This document shows, in pieces, positions 17,580 through 27,300 of a stretch of 64,000 bases of DNA (the first letter of the stretch is position 1; each line of letters begins with the position of its first letter). The stretch is from positions 62,001 through 126,000 of the forward strand of contig USGU01000002.1 of the NCBI GenBank assembly GCA_900554415.1, in the 5' to 3' direction. Both the position numbers and the translations under genes were made by a program. The notes under the pieces are model-generated. The model worked only from the letters and a program-made list of their open reading frames with translations, was not told the DNA's origin and searched no databases. The DNA is from an uncultured Lachnospiraceae bacterium (lineage in GTDB: Bacteria > Bacillota > Clostridia > Lachnospirales > Lachnospiraceae).

Positions 17580-18341
17580 TTAATTCAGAGTCCATCTCAG
17601 AATACGGTTTTTCACTTTTTCAAATAACTGCATTACAATAACCAATACTACAACCATGAAGATAAATCCGCTCCATGCTTCACTGTAAAGTCCATATTCA
17701 GCAAATTTCTTTACATAGTAACCCATACCATACTTCGCACCATACATTTCTGCATATACAAGCACTACGAAGGAACCTCTGAGTGAATTGATAAATCCCG
17801 ACATAATAGACGGCATAGCCGCAGGGAGGATTACCTGAAACATTTTTTCAACCGGATTTAACTCTAAGGTTTTTGCTTTATCAAGAAATACCTTATCAAT
17901 CGTCATAATTCCGTTGATCGTGGCAAATAATGTTGCCCAGATTGTATTGTATACCACCAGGAACAAAGAAGCTGTTCTGAAGTTCGGTGCCATAAGCAGT
18001 GCAAATGGTGACATCAGAATAGAAGGAATGACACTGATCGAATATACAACCGGATATACCACCTTCCGGATTTTCTTATGCATACCAAGAATCGTTCCGC
18101 CTACAATAGCAATGGCTGCCGCAATGACAATCGCCGGAATCATAAGCTGGAAGGAATAAAACATATTTAAGAAAAGGGTTCCTATATTATCCCGGAATGA
18201 GCCAGCTACTTTACTTACTGATGGAAAGAGATATCCACCAAAAAGCTGGTTATCTGCGATATATTTATACCCTAAAAACATAGCTAAATAAATACAAACC
18301 GTTATCCAATAATCTTTAATAAATTTTAAAACTTTTTGCAT
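17580..18341 (-). CDS. ABC importer permease (SsuC/TauC type)
   Basis: 253 residues with about six membrane segments and the coupling motif DKAKTLELNPVEKMFQVILP, which matches the EAA loop of nitrate/sulfonate/taurine-type permeases. The ATG at 18341 has GGAGG six bases upstream. It works with the ATPase at 19611 and the binding protein at 18429. A terminator-like hairpin lies just upstream of this gene, which may lower its expression relative to the binding protein. Confidence 0.9.
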   Translation of the reverse strand: MQKVLKFIKDYWITVCIYLAMFLGYKYIADNQLFGGYLFPSVSKVAGSFRDNIGTLFLNMFYSFQLMIPAIVIAAAIAIVGGTILGMHKKIRKVVYPVVYSISVIPSILMSPFALLMAPNFRTASLFLVVYNTIWATLFATINGIMTIDKVFLDKAKTLELNPVEKMFQVILPAAMPSIMSGFINSLRGSFVVLVYAEMYGAKYGMGYYVKKFAEYGLYSEAWSGFIFMVVVLVIVMQLFEKVKNRILRWTLN

Positions 18342-18370
18342 AGATACCTCCATTTAAAATACATTCCTAT

Positions 18371-18411
18371 AAAAAACCCAATTCCGCAGTATAAACGGCG
18401 GAACTGAGTTT
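18371..18411 (-). terminator. Intra-operon terminator or attenuator
   Basis: On the minus strand CTCAGTTCCGC pairs with GCGGAATTGGG around a short loop and is followed by TTTTTT. It lies between the binding-protein gene and the permease gene. A partly read-through terminator here would give more binding protein than permease, a common pattern in ABC import operons. Confidence 0.75.
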
Positions 18412-18428
18412 TTTTATCCTGTTACTGA

Positions 18429-19532
18429 TTATTGATCGTTTTCTTCGAAGAATTTTACTCTTCCATCGTAGAAGTCTGGGTCTTCATCACGATATTCAGC
18501 TACACATTCATCAAGAGCTTCTTTGTAAAGTTCTGTATTGATGTGGTCTTCAATGTTGATATCTTTTGCATCATTTTCATCAATGAATCCCATCTGAATC
18601 ATGCCTTCCCATGTCTTGATTACAGAATTCTTACATGGGTCCACACTTGAAACATAGTTTTCATTTAACAGATATGCTGCAACATAGTCTTCATCTGCAC
18701 CGATTTCTTTTGCAAGAATAGATACACATTCTTCTTTGTTAGCAAGATACCACTGTTCTGCACGGATAAGAGCTTTCAGAAGAAGTTTTACTGTAGTTGG
18801 GTTCTTCTTTACAAAGTCTGTATTCATGTTCATACGGCAGCATCCATAGTTTGGAACAAGGTCATCTAACCATGCTTTGATTTCGATTTCATCGTTATTT
18901 CCTACTGTAAATAACTGGTCTCCACTAAGTACTGCATAATCAGCTTCGCCGGCAACAACTGCTGCAAGACGGTCACTGTTTGTGCTGTATGTAAGCCATT
19001 CAACATCTGTCTGTGGGTCAATTCCTGCATCAAGTAATGCCATACCTACTACTGGATGGATACCTGCGTATGCGAATTTGCTTCCCTTTAAGCTTGTAAC
19101 ATCTTTATAATCTGTATCTTTCTTTCCAATGATATACATACCTTTCAGCATATATCCACCAACGATTGTGAAATCAGATCCTGTGGAAATGAACTGAAGT
19201 GGGTTATTTGTTCCCTGGTTTGAAGTTACATCAAGCTGTCCAGCCTGAAGTGCCTGAAGTGCTGCTGTGGAAGATTCAACTGGATCTTCTACTACATTGA
19301 TTCCTACTTCATCGAAGTATCCCTGCTGTTTTGCAATCGTAACAAGGATGTTTCCGCTGTTTGCTCTTCCCCAGTGAACGGTATCTACTTCTGGTGTTTC
19401 TTTGTTATCTGTGTTGTCTGTTGTTTCTGTCTTTGTTTCTTCCTTTTTATCGTCAGATGAGCTTCCGCCGCATGCTGCAAGGCTGAAAGTCATTGCTGCT
19501 ACAAGAAGAATTGCGAGCATTCTCTTTTTCAT
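18429..19532 (-). CDS. ABC importer substrate-binding lipoprotein (NMT1/SsuA-like)
   Basis: 367 residues. The signal peptide ends in the lipobox LAAC, followed by a Ser/Asp/Lys/Thr linker, so the mature protein is a lipoprotein. The fold region (HWGRANSGNILVTIAKQQGYF, then AALQALQAGQLDVTSNQG) is typical of the SsuA/NMT1/THI5 binding proteins that take up sulfonates, taurine, nitrate or pyrimidine precursors. The ligand is unknown. It is part of the 20405-16366 operon. Confidence 0.9.
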   Translation of the reverse strand: MKKRMLAILLVAAMTFSLAACGGSSSDDKKEETKTETTDNTDNKETPEVDTVHWGRANSGNILVTIAKQQGYFDEVGINVVEDPVESSTAALQALQAGQLDVTSNQGTNNPLQFISTGSDFTIVGGYMLKGMYIIGKKDTDYKDVTSLKGSKFAYAGIHPVVGMALLDAGIDPQTDVEWLTYSTNSDRLAAVVAGEADYAVLSGDQLFTVGNNDEIEIKAWLDDLVPNYGCCRMNMNTDFVKKNPTTVKLLLKALIRAEQWYLANKEECVSILAKEIGADEDYVAAYLLNENYVSSVDPCKNSVIKTWEGMIQMGFIDENDAKDINIEDHINTELYKEALDECVAEYRDEDPDFYDGRVKFFEENDQ

Positions 19533-19610
19533 AATCTTTCTCCTTATAATATGATTGATTTGGTTGATAGTTTATTTGCAAATAGATTTCTCTATGATTG
19601 CACGTTTTCA

Positions 19611-20405
19611 TTACTGTACTTTGCGTACATGCGCTTCTACATCTCTATTAATATAACGAAGCAATTCATTTCGAAGTTTAATGGAATCTGCATCCTCAAA
19701 CCGGTTTTCTCTTGTGGTCCGTTTTTCATCCGGAATCTTCATATCAAAGATAACATTACTCGGTGACTGACCAAGTACAATGATTCGGTTGGCCAGAAGC
19801 ATGGCCTCATCTACGTCATGCGTTACAAAGAATACAGTTTTCTTCTCTTCCTGCTTCTCCCAAAGTTCAAGCACCATATCCTGAAGCATGGAACGTGTCA
19901 CTGCATCCAAGGCTCCGAACGGCTCATCCATCAGAAGAATCGGAGGGTCAATTCCGAACGCACCGGCAATGGCACATCTCTGTTTCATACCACCGGAAAG
20001 TTCTTTCGGGAACTTACGGTATACCGACTCGTCAAGACCTACCGCTTTCAGTAATTCCAGTGTTCTTTCTTTCAGATGATTCTTGTCCCAGTCCGGAAAC
20101 TTCTTTTTCAGTGCCAGTGTAATGTTTGCGCCTGCTGTTTTCCAAGGGAACAATCCATAATCCTGAAATACAACTCCACGCTCTAAACTTGCACCGGTTA
20201 TCGCCTGTCCATCCACCGTAATCTCACCGGTTGTACATGTTTCCAGCCCTGCAATCAGACGCAGCAATGTACTTTTTCCACATCCGGACTGCCCCAGAAT
20301 ACAAACAAACTCTCCACCTTCTACATCCACATTGATGTCCTTCAGAATCAACTTATCGCTTCCGGTATAAGCAAACGAAACGTCATGGATTTTTATATCA
20401 TGCAT
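19611..20405 (-). CDS. ABC importer ATP-binding protein (SsuB/TauB type)
   Basis: 264 residues. Walker A is GQSGCGKST, the Q-loop VVFQDYGLFPW, the signature ELSGGMKQR, Walker B ILLMDEPFGALD and the switch region FVTHDVDEA. The FPW in the Q-loop is typical of the taurine/sulfonate/nitrate class. GGGAGGAGCC precedes the ATG at 20405; the longer frame from 20453 has no such site. It is the first gene of the importer operon, and its upstream region carries spaced GACAA repeats. Confidence 0.92.
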   Translation of the reverse strand: MHDIKIHDVSFAYTGSDKLILKDINVDVEGGEFVCILGQSGCGKSTLLRLIAGLETCTTGEITVDGQAITGASLERGVVFQDYGLFPWKTAGANITLALKKKFPDWDKNHLKERTLELLKAVGLDESVYRKFPKELSGGMKQRCAIAGAFGIDPPILLMDEPFGALDAVTRSMLQDMVLELWEKQEEKKTVFFVTHDVDEAMLLANRIIVLGQSPSNVIFDMKIPDEKRTTRENRFEDADSIKLRNELLRYINRDVEAHVRKVQ

Positions 20406-20443
20406 TTTGGCTCCTCCCTTTTCTATCATTTTTGCAACATGCT

Positions 20444-20513
20444 TATCATACAATTTTCGACAATTTTTTCATCGTACAAAAATGACAAATTCAATTTTTG
20501 CCATGTGACAATT
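20444..20513. promoter_or_regulatory. Repeated GACAAWTT motifs upstream of the importer operon
   Basis: GACAATTT starts at 20459, GACAAATT at 20484 and GACAATTT at 20507, spaced 25 and 23 bases, which is about two helical turns. A TATGAT -10 box lies at 20444-20449 (minus strand) next to the first copy, with no good -35 box. This suggests an activator-dependent promoter, and the neighbouring PucR-type regulators are candidate binders. Inference only. Confidence 0.4.
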
Positions 20514-20643
20514 TGCATATTTTCTATAAGTAAATGTCATTTATTCGTTTTATCTATAGAGAATATCAGTCCTGTAAATCTTCCTTTTACATAAGAAAAG
20601 AACAGGAAAATTTCTCTCCCGGTCCCTTTTCTAAAGATGGTCC

Positions 20644-22797
20644 TTATCTATTTTTATTCATTGCTATCCGCTCAAACTGCATTGCCCGGAACAGCCTTTG
20701 GCTTTCCATATACCCTTTCTCATCCAAATGAATCAACTCATTAATCCGTGCCAGACGATAGAGTAAAGTGTTACGGTGAATCTTCATCTTAGCTGCCGCC
20801 TGCATGGTATTTTTCTCTGCTTCAAGATAATAGTAAAGTGTCTCATATAAGTTGCTTTTCTTTTGCTCGTCTTCCTCACGGATAAGCTGGAGTTCTTCCA
20901 CTTCCCCGTCCATTTCTGCGATTTCTGCTTTCATGGAGGCTGCCAGAAGCTCCTGATAAAAATATTCTATCTGATAAATATCTGTATCCGGTTCCCGTTC
21001 TTCCCCAATTTCCATCAGCATTTGTACTACTTTCTCATTTTCACTCTTCTGAGAAAGCTTTGAAAATCCATTTCCAATGGCAACTTTCACATCAATGTCT
21101 AGCTGCTCATAGATATCCTTGCATTTCGCAATCAGGTTATCACGGTATTCCTTTCCTGAAATATCCGAAAGCAGATAATGCTGATAAATACCGTCCTCTA
21201 TTTCCTGCATGACATGGAAATTCCGGCGCAATTCCTCTCTGAACGGCTTGGACTTTCCATCATCTTTCAGTACAATCCAAAGATAATCCGGCCGCTCCTC
21301 ACTCTTATTAGCTGCCTGTAAGCTGGTAGACGAAATTGCACAATATTTTCCAATAATCCCTGCAATCTGTTCTGCTTTCATTCTCAATCGGTTATTCTTT
21401 GGAAATGCAGTACAAACCGCTCCGATTTCCGGCAATTCAAACCGCACCTGCGTGTTCTCATGTCCTTCTAGGTTCTCCATACCAATCCTGCAGAGCACTT
21501 CACCAAAGGCATCTTCAATCTTCATCGGTATTTTCGTGTAGGCATATAACTGTTCTAAAGCTTCATCCGCCGGAGTTGCCAGATTGGAAAACAGTATTTT
21601 GTAACAATTATTAATATCAATCTTCGCGTCTCCTGCCTGCATATCATATATCATCTCGATGAGAGCCGCTACCCTTGTAGAAATCTGTGCATAATCCTCT
21701 TTCGAATAATCCGTGTCAATGGAAAAATACGGAAGTCCCTTTTCTTCCGTCACAAACTGTTGGATATACGCAGCTTCCGCTCCCGTGGCATGACACCCGG
21801 ACAAAATCATCTCCACCACGCCATCTACATGATACTCATCTATGATTCTTCCTATTAATTCAATCCGGTTATCATTCGGTGTCATAATGGAACAGCCTGT
21901 TGATAAATATCTTCTTGCAATGGCTCCGTAAATGTCCGGGTCATCCTCATCAATCATACGGTCCAGAGTCTTGACTCCGCTGCAGTTTTCCACGGCTACC
22001 ACTACACCGCCATTTTCCTCAATCGCCTGAATCACCTTCAGACTGTCGCCGCCCATCGGGCAGCCGGTCACCAGGATTCTCGGTCTTGATTCCAACATTT
22101 TTCCCTGATGGTACTCCTCTAAAATCCGGTCTGTAATCGCATCTACCACCGCAGGTGTAGTCTTAAAATCAAACCGGTACTTGGAACCCGATACGATTTT
22201 CTGAATATCACCGCCAAGCACCGGAGCAGGCTCCAGTTTCATCACTTCACAAAGTCTGAGTAATGACTTCCGGATTTCATTACCAAGATGGATTGCTTCC
22301 TTCATTTTCTCCTCTGTGATAATCGTCTGAAAGAAATCCTCAAAATATTCTTTCGTCCGGATTACTTCACTTCTCCAGAACTCCATCGATACCCGGGACT
22401 GCGAATTAGGAAGTTCCATTACAAATACCGGTTTGATTTCTGCAAGCATCTCATACATTTTCTTCTTTCCGTCGCAGGTTGTCTCCCCTATGATCAAATC
22501 GGAAAAATGAAAAAACGGACATTTATCAGATATGGCAAAACCATAGCTTGATTTTACCAACGGGCACATACTTTTCGGCATCTTCTGCTCAGCCGCAGGA
22601 ATCGTCTCATTGGAAAATGAACAAAGTCCCACTGGGATTGCGTCCACTGCCATTGCCAGTTCCGTTGGAAAATATGCACAATACATTCCAACCACCGGCA
22701 CGCCTTTTTCCTTATATTCTTTAATTTCAATAAATGCCTTTCTCCGCTGCTCACCGAATTCTTCAAAAACCTCCGGTAAATCCTGAACTAATTTCAT
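20644..22797 (-). CDS. Double-cubane cluster (2-hydroxyacyl-CoA dehydratase-like) domain fused to a PucR-type transcription regulator
   Basis: 717 residues in one intact frame. Residues about 1-400 match the HgdB/FldC-like 2-hydroxyacyl-CoA dehydratase fold, in particular the YjiM/double-cubane-cluster branch: CPLVKSSYGFA, DKCPFFHFSDLI and GETTCDGKKKMYE, with cysteines at 40, 59, 78, 93 and 108. Residues about 402-717 look like a complete CdaR/PucR regulator: DINNCYKILFSNL resembles the start of the next gene, and the end carries the PucR helix-turn-helix (AAAKMKIHRNTLLYRL). Such catalytic domains normally act alone with an ATPase activator; none is adjacent. The ATG directly abuts the stop codon of the upstream PucR gene. 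A redox- or ligand-sensing regulator is my inference. Confidence 0.88.
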   Translation of the reverse strand: MKLVQDLPEVFEEFGEQRRKAFIEIKEYKEKGVPVVGMYCAYFPTELAMAVDAIPVGLCSFSNETIPAAEQKMPKSMCPLVKSSYGFAISDKCPFFHFSDLIIGETTCDGKKKMYEMLAEIKPVFVMELPNSQSRVSMEFWRSEVIRTKEYFEDFFQTIITEEKMKEAIHLGNEIRKSLLRLCEVMKLEPAPVLGGDIQKIVSGSKYRFDFKTTPAVVDAITDRILEEYHQGKMLESRPRILVTGCPMGGDSLKVIQAIEENGGVVVAVENCSGVKTLDRMIDEDDPDIYGAIARRYLSTGCSIMTPNDNRIELIGRIIDEYHVDGVVEMILSGCHATGAEAAYIQQFVTEEKGLPYFSIDTDYSKEDYAQISTRVAALIEMIYDMQAGDAKIDINNCYKILFSNLATPADEALEQLYAYTKIPMKIEDAFGEVLCRIGMENLEGHENTQVRFELPEIGAVCTAFPKNNRLRMKAEQIAGIIGKYCAISSTSLQAANKSEERPDYLWIVLKDDGKSKPFREELRRNFHVMQEIEDGIYQHYLLSDISGKEYRDNLIAKCKDIYEQLDIDVKVAIGNGFSKLSQKSENEKVVQMLMEIGEEREPDTDIYQIEYFYQELLAASMKAEIAEMDGEVEELQLIREEDEQKKSNLYETLYYYLEAEKNTMQAAAKMKIHRNTLLYRLARINELIHLDEKGYMESQRLFRAMQFERIAMNKNR

Positions 22798-23964
22798 CTA
22801 TCCAATCCTTCTTCCATCTGTACGGGTAAAGCTGTTCATCATCATTAAAGCCAGAAGCTCCTCTGATTTCTTTACATCTTCAATATCGTTTCCAATCAAC
22901 TCCCGAATCTTCTTTAATCTATATATCAGCGTATTTCGATGAATGTGCAGCGCATTCGCAGTCTCTACTACGTTATGCGCACATAAAAAATACATCTTCA
23001 ACGTCTCATAAAACTCTGTGTTTTTCTCTGCATCCTCCTGTTGGAGAATCTGAAGGGAATAATCATTGATTCCTGCTGCCGCAAGCATAGGATATGCGTA
23101 GGTATAAACAGCTTCTGCCCTCCACTCGCTTTCCAGCATCATATTATCTGCCTTGTCATACTCATCCAAAGAATCGATTCGTTTCAGCCATTTTACTTTC
23201 TTGTGACAATTCTCAATATCCTGAAAAAGGGTACTCACGCTGCATGGCTCCTGTACTTCCTTTTTCAGGCGGTCCAAAATCAATTTTTCCTCTTTTTTAT
23301 TCTCTATCTGATAAAACAGCACCCACGTTTCTGCTTCTTCCCCCAGGATATAAGCTTTATTCCATATCTCTCGGACTTTACACACCAGACCTGTCAAATC
23401 ACTTTCCGGAAAATAAACCATTAAATAGCCTTTCTTGATTTCATTGGAAAGATATTTCAGATTTATTCCTTCATTTCCACAGAAAATATCATGTGTAATC
23501 AGTCTCTTTCTCATAGGAAGTAATCCTTTTGGCTGATAGCCGTGAGTTGTCCAGTAATTCGCCACAATCGGAACCAGCATATCTGCAACTGTCCCATACT
23601 CCTCCCAGACATCCGGACTTAATGCATTGAAAATAATGACACTATATCCACATAATTTTCCATTCACTTCAATCCGTTTTGCCACTGCCATATGCTGTCT
23701 GCCAAACCGATAAAAATCGGGGTTTTCCTTTACTCTGCGCTTCAGCACATAATCATATGCTTTCGCTGTAAATTGCTTTGTTCTTACTTTTTGGAATTTT
23801 CTGCCCGGCATTGCACTGGAATAGAACGGGATTTCACCATCGACATTCAAAACTAAAACGGAGGCGCCGATGAAATCACGTACTTTTTCTGTCATGCCTT
23901 CAAGACTTCTGTTTTCAAATAATGCTTCAAATGCAATTTTATAGCATGCATTGACATCAATCAT
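22798..23964 (-). CDS. PucR/CdaR-type transcription regulator
   Basis: 388 residues. The N-terminal part (MIDVNACYKIAFEALFEN, then VLVLNVDGEIPFYS) looks like a small-molecule sensing domain. The C-terminus has the PucR helix-turn-helix ETANALHIHRNTLIYRLKKI. Its start resembles residues 402-445 of the downstream fusion protein, so the two are probably duplicates, one of which gained the Fe-S domain. Its promoter region at about 24040 contains a perfect palindrome. It probably controls the 16-24 kb cluster; the effector is unknown. Confidence 0.87.
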   Translation of the reverse strand: MIDVNACYKIAFEALFENRSLEGMTEKVRDFIGASVLVLNVDGEIPFYSSAMPGRKFQKVRTKQFTAKAYDYVLKRRVKENPDFYRFGRQHMAVAKRIEVNGKLCGYSVIIFNALSPDVWEEYGTVADMLVPIVANYWTTHGYQPKGLLPMRKRLITHDIFCGNEGINLKYLSNEIKKGYLMVYFPESDLTGLVCKVREIWNKAYILGEEAETWVLFYQIENKKEEKLILDRLKKEVQEPCSVSTLFQDIENCHKKVKWLKRIDSLDEYDKADNMMLESEWRAEAVYTYAYPMLAAAGINDYSLQILQQEDAEKNTEFYETLKMYFLCAHNVVETANALHIHRNTLIYRLKKIRELIGNDIEDVKKSEELLALMMMNSFTRTDGRRIG

Positions 23965-24038
23965 ACTTCAAGCCTCCACCTTAATTAATATAGTTACATT
24001 TTAATAGGATTTTTTATCGCTAATATCTCAGTTTTTAT

Positions 24039-24077
24039 TATAAAATGCACTTTTCGAAAAGTCTACCAAAAGTCTAG
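24039..24077 (-). promoter_or_regulatory. PucR-gene promoter with palindromic operator
   Basis: A minus-strand TATAAT (24044-24039) lies downstream of the perfect palindrome ACTTTTCGAAAAGT (24051-24064), with TAGACTTTT repeated just upstream as a possible -35 region. A related ACTTTTCGAA occurs at 24182-24191, near the pyc promoter. The palindrome between -10 and -35 is well placed for repression. Confidence 0.5.
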
Positions 24078-24197
24078 GAATTGGATTCAAGATTTTTTTA
24101 ATAAATCGTTTTATACATTGATATTAACAATAAACAAAAGTCTGTGAACCTGTTTATTTTTATTGTTTTGTGAAAAATCTAACTTTTCGAAATTCTC

Positions 24198-24226
24198 TTG
24201 CAAAATGAGCATTAATATCCTATCAT
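24198..24226 (+). promoter_or_regulatory. Probable sigma-A promoter of pyc
   Basis: TTGCAA (24198-24203), a 17-base spacer and TATCAT (24221-24226) lie about 85 bases upstream of the pyc start. A half copy of the ACTTTTCGAA motif lies directly upstream. Confidence 0.55.
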
Positions 24227-24311
24227 ATAAGTAATTATGCAATAAATATTTTTTCAAGACGCAGTGGTATTATGCAAAAATGCCACAAAGGGTTTTTGAT
24301 GGAGGTGTAAA

Positions 24312-27300
24312 ATGACTCAGATGCAAATTAAGCCATTTAAAAAAGTATTAGTGGCAAACCGCGGCGAAATCGCAATTCGTGTGTTCAGGGCACTGAACGA
24401 ACTTGGCATCACAACCGTCGGTATTTATTCAAAAGAAGACAAATACGCACTGTTTCGTGCGAAAGCCGATGAATCTTATCCACTGAATCCAAACAAAGGA
24501 CCTGTGGATGCTTATTTGGACATTGAAGGTATTATCAATATTGCCAAATCTGCTAATGTAGATGCTATCCATCCGGGATATGGATTTCTTTCTGAAAATC
24601 CAGAATTTGTAGCCGCATGTGAGGCAAATGGGATTACCTTTATCGGACCTAGCAAAGATTTGATGAACGCAATGGGGGACAAGATTTCATCAAAACAGAT
24701 GGCAATCAAAGCAGATGTTCCTATCATTCCTGGTGTGGACCATGCGCTCAAGACCGAACAAGAAGTAATGGAAGTTGCAGCCATGGTTGGCTACCCGGTT
24801 ATGCTTAAGGCATCCAATGGTGGTGGCGGACGTGGAATGCGTATCGTAAACTGTGCAGAGGACATGCCTGTTGCTTATCGTGAAGCCTGTAACGAATCCA
24901 AGAAAGCTTTCGGTGATGACCAGATTTTCGTGGAGAAATATTTAAAAGGACCAAAGCACATTGAAGTACAGGTTGTAGCTGACAACTACGGTAATGTTGT
25001 TCATCTGTTTGACCGTGACTGTTCTGTACAGCGTCGTCATCAGAAAGTAGTAGAATATGCTCCTGCTTTCAGCGTACCGGAAGAAACAAGAAAGATTATC
25101 TTCGACAGCGCCGTAAGACTTACCAAATCCGTAGGCTACCGCAATGCCGGAACTCTGGAATTCCTTGTTGACCAGCATGGTAATCCTTACTTTATCGAGA
25201 TGAACCCTCGTATTCAGGTAGAGCATACCGTAACCGAGCAGATTACCGGACTGGACATCGTTGCTACCCAGATTTTAATCGCAGAAGGATATTCTCTTGA
25301 TAGTCCTGAAATCAATATTCCATCTCAGGAATCTGTAAAATGTACTGGATACTCTATCCAGACACGTATTACTTCGGAAGATCCATCCAATGGATTCCTT
25401 CCTGACACCGGAAAAATTACGGTATACCGTTCAAGCAATGGTAACGGAATCCGTCTCGACGGTGGTAATGCAAATGTAGGTGCGGAGATTACTCCATATT
25501 ACGACAGTTTGCTCGTTAAAGTAATTTCAACTGACCGTACATTTGACGGGGCAGTCCGTAAATCATTACGTGCCCTTAAGGAAATGCGTATCCGTGGCAT
25601 CAAGACCAACATACCTTTCCTTGTAAATGTAGTAAATCATCCAACATTCCGTGCCGGAAAATGTTATACAACCTTTATTGAGGAAACTCCTCAGTTGTTC
25701 GAACTTCCAAGCAGTCAGGACCGTGCTACAAAGCTGATTGATTTCGTTGGACATCGTATTGTAAATGTAACTCAGGGCAAGAAACCGATTTATGAAAACC
25801 GTGTTCTTCCTGTATACGATGAAACAGCACCTGTTTATGGTGCCCGTGATGAATTCCTGAAGCTGGGTGCAAAGGACTTCACACAGAAGATTCTTAACGA
25901 AAAGAAATTATATGTAACAGACACAACCATGCGTGATGCGCAGCAGTCATTGATGGCAACACGTATGAGAACAAAAGATATTGCCGGAGCTGCAAGAGCA
26001 ACCAACTTATTTATGCAGAACGCATTCTCTGTAGAATGCTGGGGCGGTGCTACTTTCGACACCTGCTATCGTTTCTTAAAGGAATCTCCTTGGAAACGTC
26101 TGAGCATCTTAAGACAGCGTATGCCTAACACCTTATTACAGATGCTGCTTCGTGCTTCCAATGCAGTCGGATACAGCAACTACCCGGATAACGTAGTTCA
26201 GGAATTTATCCGCGTATCTGCAAAACATGGTATTGATGTATTCCGTATTTTCGATTCCCTGAACTGGGTAGAAAATATGAAGATGCCAATCGAAGAAGCT
26301 CTGAAGACAGGCAAGATTGTAGAAGGTTCTATCTGCTATACCGGAGATATTTTAAATCCAACAGAAGATAAATATACTCTTGACTACTATGTAAAGAAAG
26401 CAAAAGAACTGGAATCACTTGGTATCCACACCTTTGCAATCAAGGACATGGCAGGTCTTCTGAAACCATATGCAGCAAAAGAACTGGTAACTGCATTAAA
26501 GTCAGAACTGAAGATTCCGGTACATTTACATACACACGACTCTACAGGAAATGGTGTTGCCACTGTATTAATGGCAGCCGAAGCCGGTGTAGATATCGTT
26601 GACCTTGCAATTGAATCTATGAGTACTCTTACCAGCCAGCCTTCTATGAATGCTGTAGTAGAAGCACTTCGTGGAACAGAAAGAGATACCGGACTTGCTT
26701 TTGACGATTTACAGGAATTAAGCCACTACTATGGACGTGTTCGTAAAGTATACAAATCATTCGAAAGTGAAATGAATGCTCCAAACACTGAGATTTACAA
26801 ATACGAAATCCCAGGTGGTCAGTACTCTAACCTGTTAGCTCAGGTAGAAGCTATGGGAGCAAAAGACCAGTTCGAGGATATTAAGATTCTTTACAAACAG
26901 GCAAATGAACTCCTTGGAAACATTACTAAAGTTACTCCTACCTCAAAGGTTGTTGGTGATATGGCTATCTTCATGTTGAAGAACGGACTTACAAAAGATA
27001 ACATTTTTGAAGTCGGCAAAGATTTATCTTACCCAGATTCTGTAGTAGATTACTTCAAGGGTATGATTGGACAGCCTGAAGGCGGATTTAACCCGGAACT
27101 TCAGAAGATTGTATTAAAAGGTACAGAACCGATTACTGTCCGTCCAGGTTCTCTCCTTGAGCCGGCAGACTTTGAAGCAATCGAAAAACACTTGAAAGAA
27201 AGCTTTGATTTAAGCCGTTTCTTACCAAAGGATATGGAATGTAAGGCAGTCAGCTACGCACTTTATCCAAAGGTTTACGAAGAATATTGCCAGCACTTCC

